This document shows positions 63,526 through 64,000 of a stretch of 64,000 nucleotides of DNA, one piece after another (the stretch's first letter is position 1; each line of letters starts with the position of its first letter). This DNA is from Yponomeuta sedellus (lineage: Eukaryota > Arthropoda > Insecta > Lepidoptera > Yponomeutidae), in the NCBI GenBank assembly GCA_934045075.1, contig OW203738.1:6811487-6875486 (forward strand). Reading direction: 5' to 3'. The notes beneath the pieces were generated by a model that was not told the DNA's origin, searched no databases, and was given only the letters and a program-made list of their open reading frames with translations. A program made the translations under genes and the position numbers.

Positions 63526-63650
63526 GTAAGCAACCAAGCAGGGCCTGCCCTGCAACTGTTCGGTTCCCTAACGTTTGTCTGGCTAAGTAAGCAAACAAGC
63601 CGCGCAGCTCACGGGGTTGAGGGCAGCTGCCCGCCGCACCACAATCTGAT
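63526..63650 (+). repeat. Scrambled partial duplicates of exon 14 in intron 14
   Basis: 63541-63597 resembles the exon end with its middle deleted (gcctgccctgcaactg, then ggttccctaacgtttgtctg and gctaagtaagcaaacaagc). 63599-63643 copies an earlier part (ccgcgcagctcacggggttg, cagctgcccgccgcaccac). The copies are in the order exon-end, then exon-middle, and include a second copy of the splice donor. Confidence 0.75.
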
Positions 63651-64000
63651 AATAATTCGTAAAAAAATTTTTGAACAAAACACATCTCAACGTCTGTGGA
63701 AATGTCAAAGCTCTCGAAATGTCGGGGCTTAAAACACAATTCGTCTTATAATTCTCCTCCGGATTTTTCCCCCCGTAGTGGAGAAAATAATTTTTAACAG
63801 ACCTGCTTTAAGTTTCATCTACAAAGCAGAAAAACATATATTAGAAAAGATATATTACTTATTGATAAAAATTTAACTGTGCTAAAAAGCTCTAATTTAC
63901 TTATTTCATAGGAGTCGCTTGTTTCGTGGCGCAAAAACTTGCCAATTAATGTACTGGAAAGTAGCGACATTTAACATCTTAACGCGCAAATCGAGTCGTC
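63651..64000. other. Start of RECK intron 14, no further exon seen
   Basis: AT-rich sequence with T-runs. No Kazal-coding frame in phase with exon 14 is visible before the window ends. An 'ataggagtcgcttgtttcgt' stretch near 63910 was considered but shows no family match. Confidence 0.5.

Noticed and set aside
63173..63739. 188-codon minus-strand frame
   Set aside because: It is the GC-rich antisense shadow of RECK exon 14 and its duplicated pieces.

Overview
This window is nuclear DNA of an insect, almost certainly a moth or butterfly. The background is AT-rich. Genes have many short exons with canonical GT-AG introns. The repeat content is typical of Lepidoptera: tRNA-derived SINEs, RTE/CR1-type LINE tails, TIR elements carrying a 'ggccaagtgcgagtc' terminus, and Helitron-like elements ending in 'gctagt'. 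No species is assigned. Most open reading frames are chance frames inside repeats.

The main gene is a RECK orthologue on the + strand (reversion-inducing cysteine-rich protein with Kazal motifs). I reconstruct 14 coding exons between 10026 and 63525 that keep one continuous frame of 657 codons. They encode a signal peptide, all five CC motifs, the cysteine-rich (frizzled-like) domain, a Cys-rich/VWC-like segment and most of the first Kazal-like module. The gene runs off the right edge. Exon 1 (10026-10131) and exon 2 (14524-14579) are followed by a 40-kb second intron (14580-54646). Exons 3-14 are then compact and GC-rich.

A second gene lies nested in that 40-kb intron on the same strand (32.1-36.4 kb). 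It is a six-exon SAMD3-like gene with an N-terminal SAM domain and its own candidate GC-rich promoter and 5' UTR exon. Its last exon carries an apparent one-base frameshift near 36137, so the copy is either decaying or affected by a sequence error.

The rest is repeats: a tandem array of a tRNA-like SINE with a ~309-bp period, several nested insertions whose empty sites can be read elsewhere in the window, MITEs, and a striking number of near-perfect short hairpins. The first 10 kb has no firm gene. It holds one possible exon (1227-1351), a possible 5' leader exon near 2.1-2.2 kb and CpG-rich patches. No CRISPR array, operon, rRNA or credible functional tRNA is present.
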